NCBI GenBank assembly: GCA_028691625.1
Contig: JAQUYZ010000120.1
Coordinates: 1 to 6,131 of the forward strand
DNA from: Eubacteriales bacterium
GTDB lineage: Bacteria; Bacillota; Clostridia; Peptostreptococcales; Anaerovoracaceae
Reading direction: 5' to 3'
DNA: 6,131 nt
The number at the start of each line of letters is the position of its first letter. Positions within the stretch are counted from its first letter, which is position 1. The notes beneath the pieces are model-generated. The model made no database searches. It was not told the DNA's origin and was given only the letters and a program-made list of their open reading frames with translations. Positions 5,117-6,131 of this stretch are shown piece by piece. Both the position numbers and the translations under genes were made by a program.

Positions 5117-6103
5117 TTATGCCCAGATATCTTTCCCATCAAGTATAAAATCTAATTCCTCTGCAGTCATTACATAATTACAACTCGCCAAACTATTCAA
5201 AAGCTCGAACTTATTAGAGGGGCCAATAATCGGAATAACCTGGAATGGCTGTGCATAATGGAAGCCCAAAGCAAGTTGCATAGGAGACCGACCAGTAAGC
5301 TTTGCAAGTTGATCTACTCTTTGCAAACGCACCTCTGTCACATCATTCCAAAAGAATCGACGCGGGAAAGCATGCTTTTCTCCCTCAAAGAAATCAGGCT
5401 CATGCCAACGAACAAAGATACCTGCTGCTTGTGATGTGTAAGCAATCATAGGTTTTTGCGTTTCCTTATGATAATTCCATATATCCTCATCCGTGCACAC
5501 CTGAATTTCATTATAAACAACATCCGGATTGCTCCTCGCAAGGTTAAACATGATTTCATGCGCGCTAAAAGACCTGATTCCATGTTCTTCTGCGTAGGCA
5601 TCCGCTTCTCGCATTCTTTGTCCACTCCAGTTAGAACAACCAAAGTATCGAATTTTTCCCTCCTTATGAAGCGCATTCATTGTTTCAAGGATTTCCCCTA
5701 CCGGTCTACTGGGATCATCCTGATGCAAATAGTACATATCAAAATAATCAGTCTTCAAGTTTATCAGGCTGTCCTCAATGTCAGTTCTGATTTCCTGTTC
5801 TGAAAGACGTTTGATATGTGGCTTACCAATTGCATCCGCCGCGCCCTTTGTTGCAAGAACAATTTTATCTCGCTGATGATGTTGCGCAAGCCACTTACCA
5901 ATCATTCGCTCGCAAAGTGGTTGATTTCCCGGATTCCAGCGACCATAAACATTAGCGGTATCAATAAAATTGCCGCCTTCGCCAACATAAGTATCTAGAA
6001 TTTCTTCCGCTACTTTAGCACTGATATGACTTGCAAACGAACCGGTTCCCAATGCAAGCGTCGAAACTCGTAATCCTGTACCATTTAAACGTACGTAATG
6101 CAT
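5117..6103 (-). CDS. Aldo/keto reductase
   Basis: A 328-residue NAD(P)H-dependent oxidoreductase with the (beta/alpha)8 aldo/keto reductase fold, interconverting a carbonyl and an alcohol on a sugar or similar small molecule. The catalytic tetrad is complete: D48 and Y53 (FIDTANVYG), K86 (LATKG) and H127 (YYLHQDDP). IRYFGCSNWS (151-160) and the cofactor-binding PIIGPSNKFEL (291-301) are standard family features. The length is normal for the IolS/YajO-like bacterial group. The start is ATG 6103, with AAAGGA (6115-6110) 6 bases upstream. It is the first gene visible of the minus-strand operon and its stop touches the next gene's first possible ATG. Only 28 bases lie upstream, so the promoter or further operon genes are beyond the window. 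Together with the sialidase-like and amidohydrolase genes, oxidation of a released sugar is plausible; the direction and substrate are unknown. Confidence 0.93.
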   Translation of the reverse strand: MHYVRLNGTGLRVSTLALGTGSFASHISAKVAEEILDTYVGEGGNFIDTANVYGRWNPGNQPLCERMIGKWLAQHHQRDKIVLATKGAADAIGKPHIKRLSEQEIRTDIEDSLINLKTDYFDMYYLHQDDPSRPVGEILETMNALHKEGKIRYFGCSNWSGQRMREADAYAEEHGIRSFSAHEIMFNLARSNPDVVYNEIQVCTDEDIWNYHKETQKPMIAYTSQAAGIFVRWHEPDFFEGEKHAFPRRFFWNDVTEVRLQRVDQLAKLTGRSPMQLALGFHYAQPFQVIPIIGPSNKFELLNSLASCNYVMTAEELDFILDGKDIWA

Positions 6104-6131
6104 ATTGATTCCTTTCTTTATCCCTTTACCG

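Overview
The window looks like an accessory stretch of a gut-type Firmicutes (Clostridia-like) chromosome. This is inferred from strong AAGGAG/GGAGG ribosome sites, TTG and GTG starts, a group II intron remnant, IS256 and IS3 elements, and an McrC fragment. No marker gene fixes the taxon. Every gene I can support lies on the minus strand, so the window reads biologically from right to left.

Right part (about 2676-6103): a tight four-gene run encodes an aldo/keto reductase, a sialidase-fold (BNR/Asp-box) protein, an amidohydrolase_2 metal-dependent hydrolase and a single-domain cupin. The spacers are at most 18 bases, and one junction is a 4-base GTGA overlap. None of the proteins has a visible signal peptide, so this looks like a cytoplasmic catabolic operon acting on an imported glycan, possibly a sialoside. 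The sialidase-like protein keeps what looks like a complete GH33 catalytic set. The substrate and the order of reactions cannot be read from sequence. The operon probably starts beyond position 6131.

Middle (about 1865-2640): wreckage. A group II intron fragment carries the first ~53 codons of its reverse transcriptase, fused in frame to the C-terminal PD-(D/E)XK nuclease domain of an McrC-type restriction subunit. Base composition changes here, from an AT-richer operon on the right to GC-richer sequence on the left.

Left part (1-1865): a YfcE-type metallophosphoesterase gene with a TTG start ends at a strong intrinsic terminator. That terminator sits inside a longer nested palindrome. Next come a poorly supported small membrane ORF and AT-rich sequence. 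Last is an IS256-family transposase gene cut after its first catalytic Asp by an IS3-family element, whose terminal TGA serves as the stop codon. The IS256 leader can fold so as to hide its own ribosome site and start codon.

The main candidates for something new are the sialidase/AKR/amidohydrolase/cupin operon, the RT-McrC chimera, and the nested palindrome after yfcE.
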